Shown: one piece after another, positions 1 through 8,838 of the stretch
Numbering within the stretch: position 1 is the first letter of the stretch
How the letters are laid out: each line of letters opens with the position of its first letter
DNA from: Microbacterium paraoxydans
GTDB taxonomy: Bacteria; Actinomycetota; Actinomycetes; Actinomycetales; Microbacteriaceae
Assembly (NCBI RefSeq): GCF_019056515.1
Contig: NZ_CP064873.1
Location: forward strand, 2,666,001-2,730,000
Direction: 5' to 3'
Length of the DNA stretch: 64,000 bases
Position numbers and translations under genes: made by a program
Notes under the pieces: model-generated
Told to the model about the DNA's origin: nothing
Seen by the model: the letters and a program-made list of their open reading frames with translations, nothing else
The model's database searches: none

Positions 1-1
1 C

Positions 2-430
2 GCCACCGTGCTCCGTGAGGGGGAGGCCGCGGGACGCCCCGTCATCGTCGGCTCGCATGTGCTGGTCGCGCGGAGCACGGCCTCGGGGAGCGGGCCCGCC
101 GACGTGGGGGCGACGCTGCTGCTGCGCGACCACACCGAGCTGCACGACGTCGTGCGCCGGGTCGAGGCCGCCGATGCGATCATCGCCTTCCGGGAGCGGT
201 ACGGGCTGCCGAAGGGGCTGAGCGCCGAGACGCTGGAGCGGGTCTCCGCCGCCCTCGCCGCCCGACCGGATGCCTCCGCGACCGAGATCGGAGAGGATCT
301 CGCGATCTCCCGCGTCAGTGCGCGCCGCTATCTCGAGCACCTCGCCGCCACGGGCCAGGCGGTGCGGTCTCTGGATTACTCCACGAAGGGTCGTCCCGGG
401 GCACGCTACCGGATCACCGACCCCCGCTGA
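2..430 (+). CDS. PAS-tail/CitB-type HTH regulator, 5' end outside window
   Basis: The reading frame is open to the window edge, so the gene is 5'-partial; the first possible start inside is GTG at 8. The first ~45 residues look like the end of the cytoplasmic PAS domain of CitA/DcuS sensor kinases (VIVGSHVLVA, then ATLLLRDHTEL). After a short linker, the rest is the C-terminal helix-turn-helix of the partner response regulators CitB/DcuR (GLPKGLSAETLERV, SRVSARRYLEHL, KGRPGARYRI). The histidine-kinase core and receiver domain that should lie between are absent. I infer an in-frame deletion that fused the sensor and regulator genes. A DNA-binding protein is still possible, but phosphotransfer signalling is not. 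It converges on rplQ. Confidence 0.6.
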   Translation, partial: ATVLREGEAAGRPVIVGSHVLVARSTASGSGPADVGATLLLRDHTELHDVVRRVEAADAIIAFRERYGLPKGLSAETLERVSAALAARPDASATEIGEDLAISRVSARRYLEHLAATGQAVRSLDYSTKGRPGARYRITDPR

Positions 431-438
431 ACGACGAA

Positions 439-465
439 GCCCGCCACCCCGGAGGGGCGGCGGGC
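439..465. terminator. Bidirectional terminator hairpin
   Basis: Stem GCCCGCC/GGCGGGC with an inner CCCC/GGGG pairing, lying between two converging genes (regulator remnant and rplQ). There is no clear T-run on either side. Confidence 0.55.
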
Positions 466-483
466 TCCGTAGGAGATCTGTCC

Positions 484-1056
484 TTACTCGGACTTCTTCT
501 CGACAGCGTCCTCGGCGGCGGCCTCAGCGGCCTCGCCCTCGGCCTGCGACTCGGCGCCGGCCTCGGCAGCCGTGTCCTCGGCAGGGGTCTCGTCCGCGGG
601 GGCCTCGACGGTCTCCTCGGCGGGAGCCTCCTCGACAGCCGGCTTCTCGTCCTTCGTGGCCGCAGCGGCCTTCTTGGTCGACTTCGCCTTCGGGGTGACG
701 GGCTCGAGAACGAGCTCGATCACGGCCATGGGGGCGTTGTCGCCCTTGCGGTTGCCGACCTTGGTGATACGCGTGTAGCCACCCTCGCGGTCCGCGACGA
801 GCGGAGCGATCTCGTTGAACAGGACGTGCACGACTTCCTTGTCACCGATGACCGACAGCACGCGACGGCGGGCGTGGAGGTCTCCGCGCTTGGCGAAGGT
901 GATGAGGCGCTCGGCGAGCGGACGCAGGCGCTTGGCCTTCGTCTCGGTCGTCTTGATCGACTTGTGGGTGTACAGCGCAGCGGCGAGGTTGGCAAGCAGC
1001 AGGCGCTCGTGGGCGGGGCCGCCTCCGAGGCGGGGACCCTTGGTGGGCTTGGGCAT
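484..1056 (-). CDS. rplQ: 50S ribosomal protein L17
   Basis: L17 of the large subunit, near the exit-tunnel rim. Residues 1-120 carry the family signature ([17 protein letters not shown], then [23 protein letters not shown]). Residues ~121-190 are a low-complexity Ala/Glu tail, with Lys only at its start; bacterial L17 usually stops near 120-130. The ATG start has an AGGAG-type ribosome binding site. It is the last gene of the alpha operon, 34 nt after rpoA, which matches its usual place behind rpoA. Confidence 0.97.
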   Translation of the reverse strand: MPKPTKGPRLGGGPAHERLLLANLAAALYTHKSIKTTETKAKRLRPLAERLITFAKRGDLHARRRVLSVIGDKEVVHVLFNEIAPLVADREGGYTRITKVGNRKGDNAPMAVIELVLEPVTPKAKSTKKAAAATKDEKPAVEEAPAEETVEAPADETPAEDTAAEAGAESQAEGEAAEAAAEDAVEKKSE

Positions 1057-1090
1057 AATCGTCTAACTCCTGGTCAGAAAGGGTCGGGTA

Positions 1091-2080
1091 TCAGAAGGAC
1101 TCGTCTTCGCTGCCGCCGTAGAAGTGGGCGCCGTCGAAACCGGGCACCGAATCCTTGAGCGACAGACCGAGCGAGATGAGCTTGTCACGCACCTCGTCGA
1201 CCGACTTCTGGCCGAAATTGCGGATGTTCATGAGCTGCGTCTCCGACAGGGCGACGAGCTCAGAAACGGTGTTGATGCCCTCACGCTTCAGGCAGTTGTA
1301 CGAGCGGACCGACAGGTCGAGGTCCTCGATCGGCATCGACAGCTCGCTGGAGTTCACAGCCTCCACCGGCGCCGGGCCGATCTCGATGCCCTCGGCCTCG
1401 ACGTTCAGCTCGCGGGCGAGACCGAACAGCTCGGTGAGCGTCTTGGCAGCCGAGGCGACGGCGTCGCGAGGGCTGATCGCCGACTTGGTCTCGACGTCGA
1501 GGATGAGCTTGTCGAAGTCGGTGCGCTCACCGGCACGGGTGGCGTCGACGCGGTAGCTGACCTTCAGCACGGGCGAGTAGATCGAGTCGATCGGGATCTG
1601 ACCGGCCTCGGCGTACTCGTTGCGGTTCTGCGTCGCGGAGACGTAGCCACGGCCGCGCTCGATGGTGAGCTCGAGCTCGAACTTGGCGGTGTCGTTGAGC
1701 GTCGCGATGACGAGCTCGGGGTTGTGCACCTCGACACCGGCCGGAGCCGAGATGTCGGCGGCGGTCACTTCACCGGCACCGGTCTTGCGGAGGTACGCGG
1801 TGATGGGCTCGTCGCGCTCGCTGGAGACGACCAGCTGCTTGATGTTGAGGATGATCTCGGTGACATCCTCCTTCACGCCGGGGATCGTGCTGAACTCGTG
1901 CAGCACACCGTCGATGCGGACGCTGGTGACAGCGGCGCCGGGGATCGACGACAGCAGGCTGCGACGCAGCGCGTTGCCGATCGTGTAGCCGAAGCCGGGC
2001 TCCAGAGGCTCGATGATGAACCGGCTCCGGTTCTCGACGATCTTTTCCTCGGTCAGTGTGGGACGCTGTGCAATAAGCAC
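1091..2080 (-). CDS. rpoA: DNA-directed RNA polymerase subunit alpha
   Basis: Alpha subunit of RNA polymerase (329 aa, usual length). The N-terminal dimerisation domain (~1-230) carries [17 protein letters not shown]; a linker follows, and the C-terminal domain (~255-315) carries [16 protein letters not shown] and [10 protein letters not shown] for activator and UP-element contacts. The start is TTEEK-like [13 protein letters not shown]. It lies 130 nt after rpsK; the usual rpsD between rpsK and rpoA is absent. A hairpin in that gap suggests rpoA-rplQ may be partly uncoupled from rpsK. Confidence 0.98.
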   Translation of the reverse strand: MLIAQRPTLTEEKIVENRSRFIIEPLEPGFGYTIGNALRRSLLSSIPGAAVTSVRIDGVLHEFSTIPGVKEDVTEIILNIKQLVVSSERDEPITAYLRKTGAGEVTAADISAPAGVEVHNPELVIATLNDTAKFELELTIERGRGYVSATQNRNEYAEAGQIPIDSIYSPVLKVSYRVDATRAGERTDFDKLILDVETKSAISPRDAVASAAKTLTELFGLARELNVEAEGIEIGPAPVEAVNSSELSMPIEDLDLSVRSYNCLKREGINTVSELVALSETQLMNIRNFGQKSVDEVRDKLISLGLSLKDSVPGFDGAHFYGGSEDESF

Positions 2081-2167
2081 TCTGTGTTCCTTTCGATCAC
2101 ATGCCCGCTATATGACATGTGGTGGGGTGAGGTCTTGAGTTGTGGAAGTCGATGCCCCACGCGGGGC

Positions 2168-2203
2168 GCCGAGCCGCTCGACCCGAAGGACGAGCGGCTC
2201 GGC
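2168..2203 (-). terminator. Hairpin between rpsK and rpoA
   Basis: Perfect 13-bp stem GCCGAGCCGCTCG/CGAGCGGCTCGGC with a 10-nt loop, just after the rpsK stop on the minus strand, followed by a smaller GCCCC/GGGGC hairpin. There is no T-run, so it may be an attenuator or RNA-stability element. Confidence 0.5.
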
Positions 2204-2210
2204 ACACGCA

Positions 2211-2609
2211 TCAGACGCGGCGACGCTTCGGCGGACGGCAGCCGTTGTGCGCCTGCGGGGTGACGTCCTGGATCGAACCCACCTCGAGGCCGGCGGCCTG
2301 CAGCGAGCGGATCGCGGTCTCGCGGCCGGAGCCCGGACCCTTCACGAAGACGTCGACCTTCTTCACGCCGTGCTCCTGCGCCTGGCGGGCGGCCGACTCG
2401 GCGGCCATGCCTGCGGCGTACGGGGTCGACTTGCGGGAGCCCTTGAAGCCCACGCCACCCGACGACGCCCAGCTGATGACAGCGCCGGACGGGTCGGTGA
2501 TCGAAACGATGGTGTTGTTGAACGTCGACTTGATGTGGGCCTGGCCCAGCGCGATGTTCTTCTTCTCCTTGCGGCGCGGCTTGCGCGCGGCGGCCTTGGG
2601 TGCAGCCAT
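2211..2609 (-). CDS. rpsK: 30S ribosomal protein S11
   Basis: S11 of the small-subunit platform (132 aa). It shows the family segments [41 protein letters not shown] and the C-terminal [13 protein letters not shown]. The Lys/Arg-rich N-terminus ([13 protein letters not shown]) is normal for actinobacteria. It lies 30 nt after rpsM and is surely co-transcribed with it. Assignment is unambiguous by sequence and place. Confidence 0.98.
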   Translation of the reverse strand: MAAPKAAARKPRRKEKKNIALGQAHIKSTFNNTIVSITDPSGAVISWASSGGVGFKGSRKSTPYAAGMAAESAARQAQEHGVKKVDVFVKGPGSGRETAIRSLQAAGLEVGSIQDVTPQAHNGCRPPKRRRV

Positions 2610-2639
2610 GAAAGTGTTCTCCTAGTCCCTGGCCGCTGC

Positions 2640-3014
2640 TTAGCGGGCCTTCTTCTTGCCGGCGACGGTGCGCTTCGGGCCCTTGCGGGTACGGGCGTTG
2701 GTCTTGGTGCGCTGACCGCGGACCGGGAGGCCACGACGGTGGCGGAGGCCCTCGTAGGAGCCGATCTCGACCTTGCGGCGGATGTCTGCGGCCACCTCGC
2801 GGCGCAGGTCACCCTCCACCTTGTAGTTGCCTTCGATGTAGTCGCGGAGGGCGACGAGCTGGTCGTCGCTGAGGTCCTTCACGCGGATGCTCTCGTCGAT
2901 GTCGGTCGCCTTGAGGATCTCGACCGAGCGGGTACGGCCGACGCCGTAGATGTAGGTAAGGGCGATCACCACGCGCTTGTCGCGCGGGATGTCAACGCCG
3001 GCAAGACGTGCCAT
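2640..3014 (-). CDS. rpsM: 30S ribosomal protein S13
   Basis: S13 of the small-subunit head (124 aa), which contacts the P-site tRNA and L5. The N-terminus [24 protein letters not shown] with a helix-two-turn-helix core is typical, as are [20 protein letters not shown] and the basic tail AGKKKAR. It follows rpmJ by 146 nt. Confidence 0.98.
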   Translation of the reverse strand: MARLAGVDIPRDKRVVIALTYIYGVGRTRSVEILKATDIDESIRVKDLSDDQLVALRDYIEGNYKVEGDLRREVAADIRRKVEIGSYEGLRHRRGLPVRGQRTKTNARTRKGPKRTVAGKKKAR

Positions 3015-3160
3015 GCGGTTCTCCTGGGTGTTGTGGAGGTGTGGAGCAGGATCGGTGCCCGGGCCTCCGCCCCGAGGTGTCCCCCGCTTCCGCGGGTTCT
3101 GATCCTGCCGTGTCGTATTGAGTTATGAGATTGCGAGAGCGGCGCCCACGCAGCGGGGGC

Positions 3161-3277
3161 TCAGCCCTGGCGCTGCTTGTGACGCGGGTTGCTCTTGCAG
3201 ATCACCATCACGCGGCCGTGGCGGCGGATCACCTTGCAGTGATCGCAGATCGGCTTGACGCTGGGGTTGACCTTCAT
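3161..3277 (-). CDS. rpmJ: 50S ribosomal protein L36
   Basis: A 38-residue L36 read directly from the bases: it starts [20 protein letters not shown] and ends [12 protein letters not shown]. It keeps the zinc-ribbon ligands (CDHC, then C and H in CKSNPRH), so it is the zinc-binding paralogue. Its usual place is between infA and rpsM, and it is here, 64 nt after infA. Confidence 0.96.
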   Translation of the reverse strand: MKVNPSVKPICDHCKVIRRHGRVMVICKSNPRHKQRQG

Positions 3278-3341
3278 GATGTTTCCTGTTCGCTGTCTTC
3301 ACCGGGCAGGCGTGGAGCCTGGGGTGTTACTTCTCGACCGA

Positions 3342-3563
3342 TCAGCGGTAGCGGTAGACGATGCGGCCGCGGGTCAGGTCGTAGGGGCTGAGCTCCACGA
3401 CCACGCGGTCCTCGGGGATGATGCGGATGTAGTTCTGCCGCATCTTTCCGGAGATCGTCGCCAGAACCTTGTGTCCATTGCTGAGCTCAACGCGGAACAT
3501 CGCGTTGGGCAGAGCCTCCGACACGACGCCCTCGATCTCGATGACACCGTCTTTCTTAGCCAT
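3342..3563 (-). CDS. infA: Translation initiation factor IF-1
   Basis: IF-1 (73 aa), a single OB-fold protein that binds the 30S A site during initiation. The start [20 protein letters not shown] is the family N-terminus. The same frame stays open further upstream, but that part has no homology and would overlap the promoter. Typical segments are [20 protein letters not shown] and the C-terminus [11 protein letters not shown]. It is first in the unit infA-rpmJ-rpsM-rpsK, behind a promoter at 3672-3700. Confidence 0.97.
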   Translation of the reverse strand: MAKKDGVIEIEGVVSEALPNAMFRVELSNGHKVLATISGKMRQNYIRIIPEDRVVVELSPYDLTRGRIVYRYR

Positions 3564-3671
3564 AGCCTCGCTGACGCTTCTGCAGACCGGTCGATCTGCG
3601 GTGGGTGGGTGATGTGCGGTACCGGGCCGGATCGGACACGCCGAACGCATGGCACAAGGCACCAAAGATCT

Positions 3672-3700
3672 ATGTTATCCGACGACGCCCCATCCGGCAA
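3672..3700 (-). promoter_or_regulatory. Promoter of infA operon
   Basis: TTGCCG, 17-nt spacer, TAACAT on the minus strand, leaving a leader of about 105 nt before infA. The -35 box lies inside the hairpin of the upstream terminator (3683-3720). Confidence 0.55.
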
Positions 3701-3720
3701 CTTGGCCGGACGGGGCGTCG
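3683..3720 (-). terminator. Terminator after the DsbA-like gene
   Basis: 16-bp stem (CGACGCCCC and TCCGGC arms, one mismatch) around a 6-nt loop, directly after the stop of the DsbA-like gene. It ends the secY-adk-map unit and overlaps the infA promoter. Confidence 0.65.
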
Positions 3721-3735
3721 AGGGGTCAGTGCGTG

Positions 3736-4407
3736 TCAGCCGAGCAGGTCGGTGAACCGCTTCATGTCGTCCTGGTTCTGGAGGTCGAGCCGCTCGCCGT
3801 CGATCTCGACGGTCGGCGTGCCCTGGATGTCGTTGGCCTTCGCCTGCGCGGCACCGAACTTGCGGTACGTCTCGTCCGTGATGCAGGACACCACATCGTC
3901 GCCCGCGCCGACCTGGGTGGCGAACTCGGCGAGCTGCTCGTTCGTGAGGCCGGGGCTGTTCTCCGCCGGCTGGTTCTCGAACAGGACCTTCGCGTAGTCG
4001 AAGTAGAGGTCGGAGTCGGACTCAGCGACGCAGAACGCGGCACCGGCCGAACGGGAGGAGAACTCGGTGCCTTGCGAGAAGCGGTCCAGGATCGCGATGG
4101 GGTGCTGCTCGAGGGTGATCTCGCCGCTCTGCGCCTTGGCCTCGAGGGCGGCGCCGAACTGGTCCTCGAAGGACTTGCAGACCGGGCACTGGAAGTCGAG
4201 GAAGACCGACACCGTGGTGTCGCCGTCGCCCATGGAGATGGAGCCAGCGTCGGCGTCGAAGTTGTCGCTCGCGGTCGGGGTGGCGCCGGGAGAGGTCGCC
4301 TGGTTGTTGAGGAACACCACGAGTCCGCCGAGGGCCACCAGGACCACGACGACAGCGATGGAGACGCCGATCGCGAACCAGTTGGTGTTGCTCTTCGCCG
4401 CTGCCAT
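3736..4407 (-). CDS. DsbA-family thioredoxin-fold protein, membrane-anchored
   Basis: A 223-residue extracytoplasmic thiol oxidoreductase. One membrane segment lies at ~10-33, then a Thr/Ser/Ala-rich linker, then a thioredoxin fold with the active site FQCPVCKSF (C74, C77) and a helical insert, ending QGTPTVEIDG with the cis-proline. Known members make or repair disulfides in exported proteins. Its ATG shares an A with the map stop (TAATG), so it is translationally coupled to map. A second family member lies at 44362. Its exact partner is unknown. Confidence 0.85.
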   Translation of the reverse strand: MAAAKSNTNWFAIGVSIAVVVVLVALGGLVVFLNNQATSPGATPTASDNFDADAGSISMGDGDTTVSVFLDFQCPVCKSFEDQFGAALEAKAQSGEITLEQHPIAILDRFSQGTEFSSRSAGAAFCVAESDSDLYFDYAKVLFENQPAENSPGLTNEQLAEFATQVGAGDDVVSCITDETYRKFGAAQAKANDIQGTPTVEIDGERLDLQNQDDMKRFTDLLG

Positions 4408-5258
4408 TACTTTCCGATCTCTCGAGGCTCGACCCCGAACGGGGCGAGTCCGGCTCTTCCACCATCGGGCGCGGTGAGCACCCAGATGCCCCCATCATGC
4501 AGGGCGACGCTATGTTCCCAATGTGAGCCGTCAGTGCCGTCGACCGTCGTGACGGTCCAGTCGTCGTCCTCCACGAAGGTCGCCTCGCCGCCGGCGGTCA
4601 CCATGGGCTCGATGGCGAGCACGAGCCCGGGCTTCACGTCCGCGCCGCGGTCGGGTGTCCGGTAGTTGAAGACGCTGGGCGCCTCGTGCATCTTCCGCCC
4701 GATGCCGTGGCCGACGTACTCGCGGAGGATCCCGTAGGGCTCGCCGCTCACGGCAGACGGCCCCTGCGCCTCGATGTAGTCCTGGATGGCGGCGCCGATC
4801 TCGTCGATCGAGGATGCCGTCGCCATCGCGGCGATGCCCGCCCACATCGACCCCTCGGTCACGCGGGAGAGCTCCTCGCGGCGGGCGACGAGCTCCGGGC
4901 GCTCGGGATCGGGGACGACGACCGTGATCGCGCTGTCACCGTTCCAGCCGTCGAACTGGGCGCCGCAGTCCACCGAGACGATGTCGCCCGGCTGGAGCAC
5001 CCGCTCCCCCGGGATGCCGTGCACGACCTGCTCGTTGACCGAGACGCAGATCGTGTGGTGGTAGCCCTTGACGAGCTGGAAGTTCGACTCCGCTCCCCGC
5101 TGCACGATCGCGCGGTTGGCGGCGGCATCGAGCTCGATCGTCTTCACCCCGGGCCTGATGAGGGCGCGGACGGCGTCGAGGGCCTCGGCGGTGATGAGGC
5201 TGGGCTCGACCAGGGCTCGGAGCTGAGCCGGGGTCTTGTAGATCGAGCGGCGGAACAT
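4407..5258 (-). CDS. map: Type I methionine aminopeptidase
   Basis: Removes the initiator methionine from nascent proteins (283 aa). Metal ligands are visible: Asp in VDCGAQFDGWNGD (two Asp), His in GHGIGRKMHE, Glu in AIEPMV and Glu in HWEHSVAL. There is no N-terminal SH3 or zinc-finger extension. I chose the start MFRRSIYKTPAQL at 5258: it is 1 nt past the adk stop. The frame stays open further upstream, but that part lies antisense to nothing and inside adk with no homology. Confidence 0.96.
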   Translation of the reverse strand: MFRRSIYKTPAQLRALVEPSLITAEALDAVRALIRPGVKTIELDAAANRAIVQRGAESNFQLVKGYHHTICVSVNEQVVHGIPGERVLQPGDIVSVDCGAQFDGWNGDSAITVVVPDPERPELVARREELSRVTEGSMWAGIAAMATASSIDEIGAAIQDYIEAQGPSAVSGEPYGILREYVGHGIGRKMHEAPSVFNYRTPDRGADVKPGLVLAIEPMVTAGGEATFVEDDDWTVTTVDGTDGSHWEHSVALHDGGIWVLTAPDGGRAGLAPFGVEPREIGK

Positions 5259-5259
5259 C

Positions 5260-5865
5260 TCAGGCGGCGGAGGCGGCGGAGCGCAGTCCGCGAGCGGCCA
5301 GGGCGGCGGCGATGCGCTCCGTGATCTCCTCGAGGGAGCCCACGCCGTCGATGCGGTCGACGATGCCGCGGCTGCTGTAAACCTCGATGATCGGCGCCGT
5401 CTCCTTCTCGTAGATGTCGAGTCGGTGCGCGATGGCCTCGTCGGTGTCGTCGGAACGGCCCTGCTCGGCGGCGCGGAGGGCGAGGCGGGCGATGCTCTCC
5501 TCACGGGGGACGTCGAGGAGGATCACGGCGTCCAGCGCCTCGCCGCGTCCTTCGAGGAACGCGTCCAGGTGCGACACCTGCGCGGTGTTGCGGGGGTAGC
5601 CGTCGAGGAGGAAGCCGTTCTGCGCGTCGTCCTGGCTCAGCCGGTCGCGCACGATCTCGCTCGTCAGCTCGTCCGGCACGAGGTCGCCCTTGTCGAGGAT
5701 CGCGGTGACCTGCTGGCCGAGCGCCGTCCCCTCCTTGATGTTCGCGCGGAAGATGTCGCCGGTCGAGACGACGGGGATGCCGTAGGACTCGGCGATGCGC
5801 ACACCCTGCGTGCCCTTGCCGGAACCCTGCGGACCGACGATGAGAAGACGTGCGGATGCTGTCAT
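5260..5865 (-). CDS. adk: Adenylate kinase (short-lid form)
   Basis: Catalyses ATP + AMP = 2 ADP (201 aa). The P-loop GPQGSGKGT is at residues 11-19. The AMP-binding DIFRANIKEGT and GFLLDGYPRN follow. The LID is short (LALRAAEQGRSDDTDEAIAHR) and has no zinc cysteines, as in other actinobacterial enzymes. The start MTASARLLIV overlaps the secY stop by 4 nt (ATGA), so it is coupled to secY. Confidence 0.97.
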   Translation of the reverse strand: MTASARLLIVGPQGSGKGTQGVRIAESYGIPVVSTGDIFRANIKEGTALGQQVTAILDKGDLVPDELTSEIVRDRLSQDDAQNGFLLDGYPRNTAQVSHLDAFLEGRGEALDAVILLDVPREESIARLALRAAEQGRSDDTDEAIAHRLDIYEKETAPIIEVYSSRGIVDRIDGVGSLEEITERIAAALAARGLRSAASAA

Positions 5866-7184
5866 CGGAGAAGTCCTTCGTAGTGTCGCTGCTGCAGCTG
5901 GGCGTCGATCTGCTTGACCGTCTCGAGACCCACGCCGACGATGATGAGGATCGACGCGCCACCGAACGGGAAGTTCTGGTTGGCGCCGACCGTGGCGAGG
6001 GCGATCAACGGGATGAGGGCGATCAGGCCCAGGTAGAGGGAACCGGGGAGCGTGATGCGGGTGAGCACGTAGTCCAGGTACTCCGCGGTCGGACGGCCGG
6101 CCCGGATCCCGGGGATGAAGCCGCCGTACTTCTTCATGTTGTCGGCGACCTCGACGGGGTTGAACGTGATCGCGACGTAGAAGTAGGTGAACCCGATGAT
6201 CAGCAGGAAGTACGCCGCCATGTAGATCGGGCTGTTGCCGGTGGTGAAGTTCGCGCTGATCCAGCTGACCCAGGCGGGCGGCGTCGAGCCGTCCTGCGGG
6301 GTGTTGAACTGGGCGATGAGCGCGGGGATGTACAGCAGCGACGAGGCGAAGATGACCGGGATCACGCCCGCCATGTTGACCTTGATCGGGATGTACGTGT
6401 TGGTGCCGCCGTACGTCCGGCGTCCCACCATGCGCTTCGCGTACTGCACGGGGATGCGCCGCTGGGACTGCTCGACGAAGACGACGAGACCCATCACGAT
6501 GATGCCGACGAGGAGCACGAGGAGGAACACCTCGAAGCCGCGGGTCTGCCAGATGATCGACATCGCACCGGGGAAGGTCGCGGCGATGGAGGTGAAGATC
6601 AGCAGCGACATGCCGTTGCCGATGCCGCGCTCGGTGACGAGCTCGGCGAACCACATGATCAGACCGGTGCCGGCCGTCATCGCCATGATGATGAGCACCT
6701 GCGCCCACCAGACGTCGTTCGTGAGGAGCTGGGTGCACGCGCCGATGTCGGTCGTTCCGAAGAGCTGACCGGTGCGGGCGACGGTGACGAGGGTCGTCGA
6801 CTGCAGGAGCGCGAGCGCGATCGTGAGGTACCGCGTGTACTGGGTGAGCTTGGCCTGTCCGGCCTGGCCCTCCTTGTGCAGCGCCTCGAAGTGCGGGATG
6901 ACGACGCGCAGGAGCTGCGTGATGATCGTCGCCGTGATGTACGGCATGACACCGAGCGCGAAGATCGACAGCTGCAGCAGAGCGCCGCCTGAGAAGAGGT
7001 TGACGAGTCCGAGCAGACCCTCGGTGCCGGCATTGGCCGCGAGACACTGCTCCACGTTCGGGAAGTTGACGAACGGCGCGGGGACGTTCGAGCCGAGACG
7101 GTAGATCGCGATGATCGCGAGAGTGAAACCGATCTTCCGACGCAGGTCGGGCGTGCGGAAGATCCGCGCGATGGCGCTAAACAA
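5862..7184 (-). CDS. secY: Protein translocase subunit SecY
   Basis: Channel subunit of the Sec translocase (440 aa, ten membrane segments). Signatures are LGVMPYITATIITQLL and KMKKYGGFIPGIRAGRPTAEYL near the C-terminal loops. I set the start at a TTG (LFSAIARIFRTPDLRRKI, read as Met) because AGGAGG sits 7 nt upstream. The in-frame ATG 105 nt further up would add 35 residues without homology. It begins a unit secY-adk-map-DsbA, separated from rplO by a hairpin. Confidence 0.93.
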   Translation of the reverse strand: MFSAIARIFRTPDLRRKIGFTLAIIAIYRLGSNVPAPFVNFPNVEQCLAANAGTEGLLGLVNLFSGGALLQLSIFALGVMPYITATIITQLLRVVIPHFEALHKEGQAGQAKLTQYTRYLTIALALLQSTTLVTVARTGQLFGTTDIGACTQLLTNDVWWAQVLIIMAMTAGTGLIMWFAELVTERGIGNGMSLLIFTSIAATFPGAMSIIWQTRGFEVFLLVLLVGIIVMGLVVFVEQSQRRIPVQYAKRMVGRRTYGGTNTYIPIKVNMAGVIPVIFASSLLYIPALIAQFNTPQDGSTPPAWVSWISANFTTGNSPIYMAAYFLLIIGFTYFYVAITFNPVEVADNMKKYGGFIPGIRAGRPTAEYLDYVLTRITLPGSLYLGLIALIPLIALATVGANQNFPFGGASILIIVGVGLETVKQIDAQLQQRHYEGLLR

Positions 7185-7296
7185 GAACGTTCCTCCTGAA
7201 AAGGTGGCCGGACCCCCGAGGGGCGGCTGAAACACCAGGGTAACCCACTCCGAGGTCTGGGGAATGCGGGCGGTCGGCTTCTCCCCCACCGAACCA

Positions 7297-7329
7297 GAAG
7301 AGGGGCCGGAGAATCTCCGACCCCTCTTC
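7297..7329 (-). terminator. Hairpin between rplO and secY
   Basis: 16-bp stem (GAAGAGGGG and CGGAGA arms, one mismatch) around a 1-nt centre, 8 nt after the rplO stop on the minus strand. No T-run. It probably ends or attenuates the spc message before secY. Confidence 0.6.
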
Positions 7330-7337
7330 CGCAGTGG

Positions 7338-7955
7338 TTACTTGACGGATCCGCCCGCAGCCACGATCTTCTGCTCGGCGGAACCCGAGACCTTGTCGAC
7401 CGCGACGGTGAGCTTCACGGCGATGTCGCCGTTGCCGAGAACCTTGACCTTCTCGTTCTTGCGAACCGCACCCTTGGCGACCAGGTCGCTCACGGTGACG
7501 TCGCCACCCTGGGGGTAGAGCTCCGCGAGCTTCTCCAGGTTCACGACCTGGTACTCGACGCGGAACGGGTTCTTGAAGCCGCGCAGCTTCGGCGTGCGCA
7601 TGTGCAGCGGCATCTGGCCACCCTCGAAGCCGACGCGCACGGTGTTGCGGGCCTTGGTGCCCTTCGTGCCGCGACCGGCCGTCTTGCCCTTCGAGCCCTC
7701 ACCGCGACCGACACGGGTCTTCGCGGTGTTGGCACCCGGGACCGGACGCAGGTGGTGGACCTTCAGCACGCCGGGGCGGGACGCCGGGGCGTCCTTCTTC
7801 GGCGCAGCCTTGGCGGAGCCGTCGGCCTTCGCGTCGGCGGCAGCGGTCTTGGCCGGTGCCTTCTTCGATGCGGGCTTCTTGGCGGCGTCGGCCTTGGGAG
7901 CCGCCGCCTTCTTCGTGGCCTTCTCGGCCTCGACGGCCTCGTTCTTCTCAGCCAT
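7338..7955 (-). CDS. rplO: 50S ribosomal protein L15 with N-terminal extension
   Basis: L15 core begins near residue 62 ([35 protein letters not shown]) and ends with the usual [13 protein letters not shown] tail. Residues 1-60 are a Lys/Ala-rich extension not found in most bacterial L15 (usual length ~145; here 205). The extension is in frame, starts at the ATG that shares an A with the rpmD stop, and has the same codon use, so I keep it. Confidence 0.95.
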   Translation of the reverse strand: MAEKNEAVEAEKATKKAAAPKADAAKKPASKKAPAKTAAADAKADGSAKAAPKKDAPASRPGVLKVHHLRPVPGANTAKTRVGRGEGSKGKTAGRGTKGTKARNTVRVGFEGGQMPLHMRTPKLRGFKNPFRVEYQVVNLEKLAELYPQGGDVTVSDLVAKGAVRKNEKVKVLGNGDIAVKLTVAVDKVSGSAEQKIVAAGGSVK

Positions 7956-8140
7956 TAGTCGATCTCCTCAACCTTGACGAGGTGGGCGACGGTCTTGACG
8001 TAGCCGCGCGTCTGCGCGTCGTCGGGGCGGACGGTGGTGTCACCGATCCGCTTGAGACCGAGGCTGCGCAGCGTGTCGCGCTGGTTCTGCTTCTCGCTCA
8101 CCTTGGACTTGATCTGCGTGACCTTGAGTCGCGCGGCCAT
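7955..8140 (-). CDS. rpmD: 50S ribosomal protein L30
   Basis: L30 (61 aa): [20 protein letters not shown], then [16 protein letters not shown]. The start MAARLKVTQ overlaps the rpsE stop by 1 nt, and its TAA overlaps the rplO start (TAATG). The frame stays open upstream into rpsE, but without homology. Confidence 0.97.
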   Translation of the reverse strand: MAARLKVTQIKSKVSEKQNQRDTLRSLGLKRIGDTTVRPDDAQTRGYVKTVAHLVKVEEID

Positions 8141-8838
8141 CAGGCACCTACCTTCTGTGCGGCGATGGCCTCGGCCTCGGCGCGGACGAGCCGGGCCGGG
8201 GCGACCTGGTCGAACTCGAGACCACGACGTGCGGCGACGGCGCGGGGCTCCTCGAGCTCCTTCAGGGCGGTGACCGTCGCGTGCACGATGTTGATCGTGT
8301 TCGACGAGCCGAGCGACTTGGACAGCACGTCGTGGATGCCGGCGCACTCGAGCACGGCGCGGACCGGACCACCGGCGATGACACCGGTACCGGCGGCGGC
8401 GGGGCGCAGGAGCACCACACCGGCGGCCGACTCACCCTGCACGGGGTGCGGGATGGTGCTGCCGACGCGCGGGACGCGGAAGAAGTTGCGCTTGGCCTCT
8501 TCGACACCCTTCGAGATCGCCAGGGGGACCTCACGGGCCTTGCCGTAGCCGACGCCCACCAGACCGTTGCCGTCGCCGACGACCACGAGAGCGGTGAAGC
8601 TGAAGCGACGACCACCCTTCACGACCTTCGAGACGCGGTTGATGGTGACGACGCGCTCCAGGAACTGGTTGTCGCCGCGGTCGCGCGAGTTGCGGTCGCG
8701 GCCGCCCTGGTTGCGGTCACGTCCGCCGCGGCGGCCGTCCCGCTGGTCGCGAGTGGGCTCAGCCTGCGTGGTGCCGGCGGCCGTCTCGGAAGTGGCAGCA
8801 GCCGCTTCGGTCACTTCGTTCTCCTTGTTGTCACTCAC
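8140..8838 (-). CDS. rpsE: 30S ribosomal protein S5
   Basis: S5 (232 aa). The core starts near residue 55 ([20 protein letters not shown], double-stranded RNA-binding fold) and carries [15 protein letters not shown] and [14 protein letters not shown]. Residues 1-54 are a disordered Glu/Thr then Arg/Gly/Asp-rich extension ([16 protein letters not shown]), longer than in most bacteria. It overlaps rplR by 4 nt. Confidence 0.97.
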   Translation of the reverse strand: MSDNKENEVTEAAAATSETAAGTTQAEPTRDQRDGRRGGRDRNQGGRDRNSRDRGDNQFLERVVTINRVSKVVKGGRRFSFTALVVVGDGNGLVGVGYGKAREVPLAISKGVEEAKRNFFRVPRVGSTIPHPVQGESAAGVVLLRPAAAGTGVIAGGPVRAVLECAGIHDVLSKSLGSSNTINIVHATVTALKELEEPRAVAARRGLEFDQVAPARLVRAEAEAIAAQKVGA

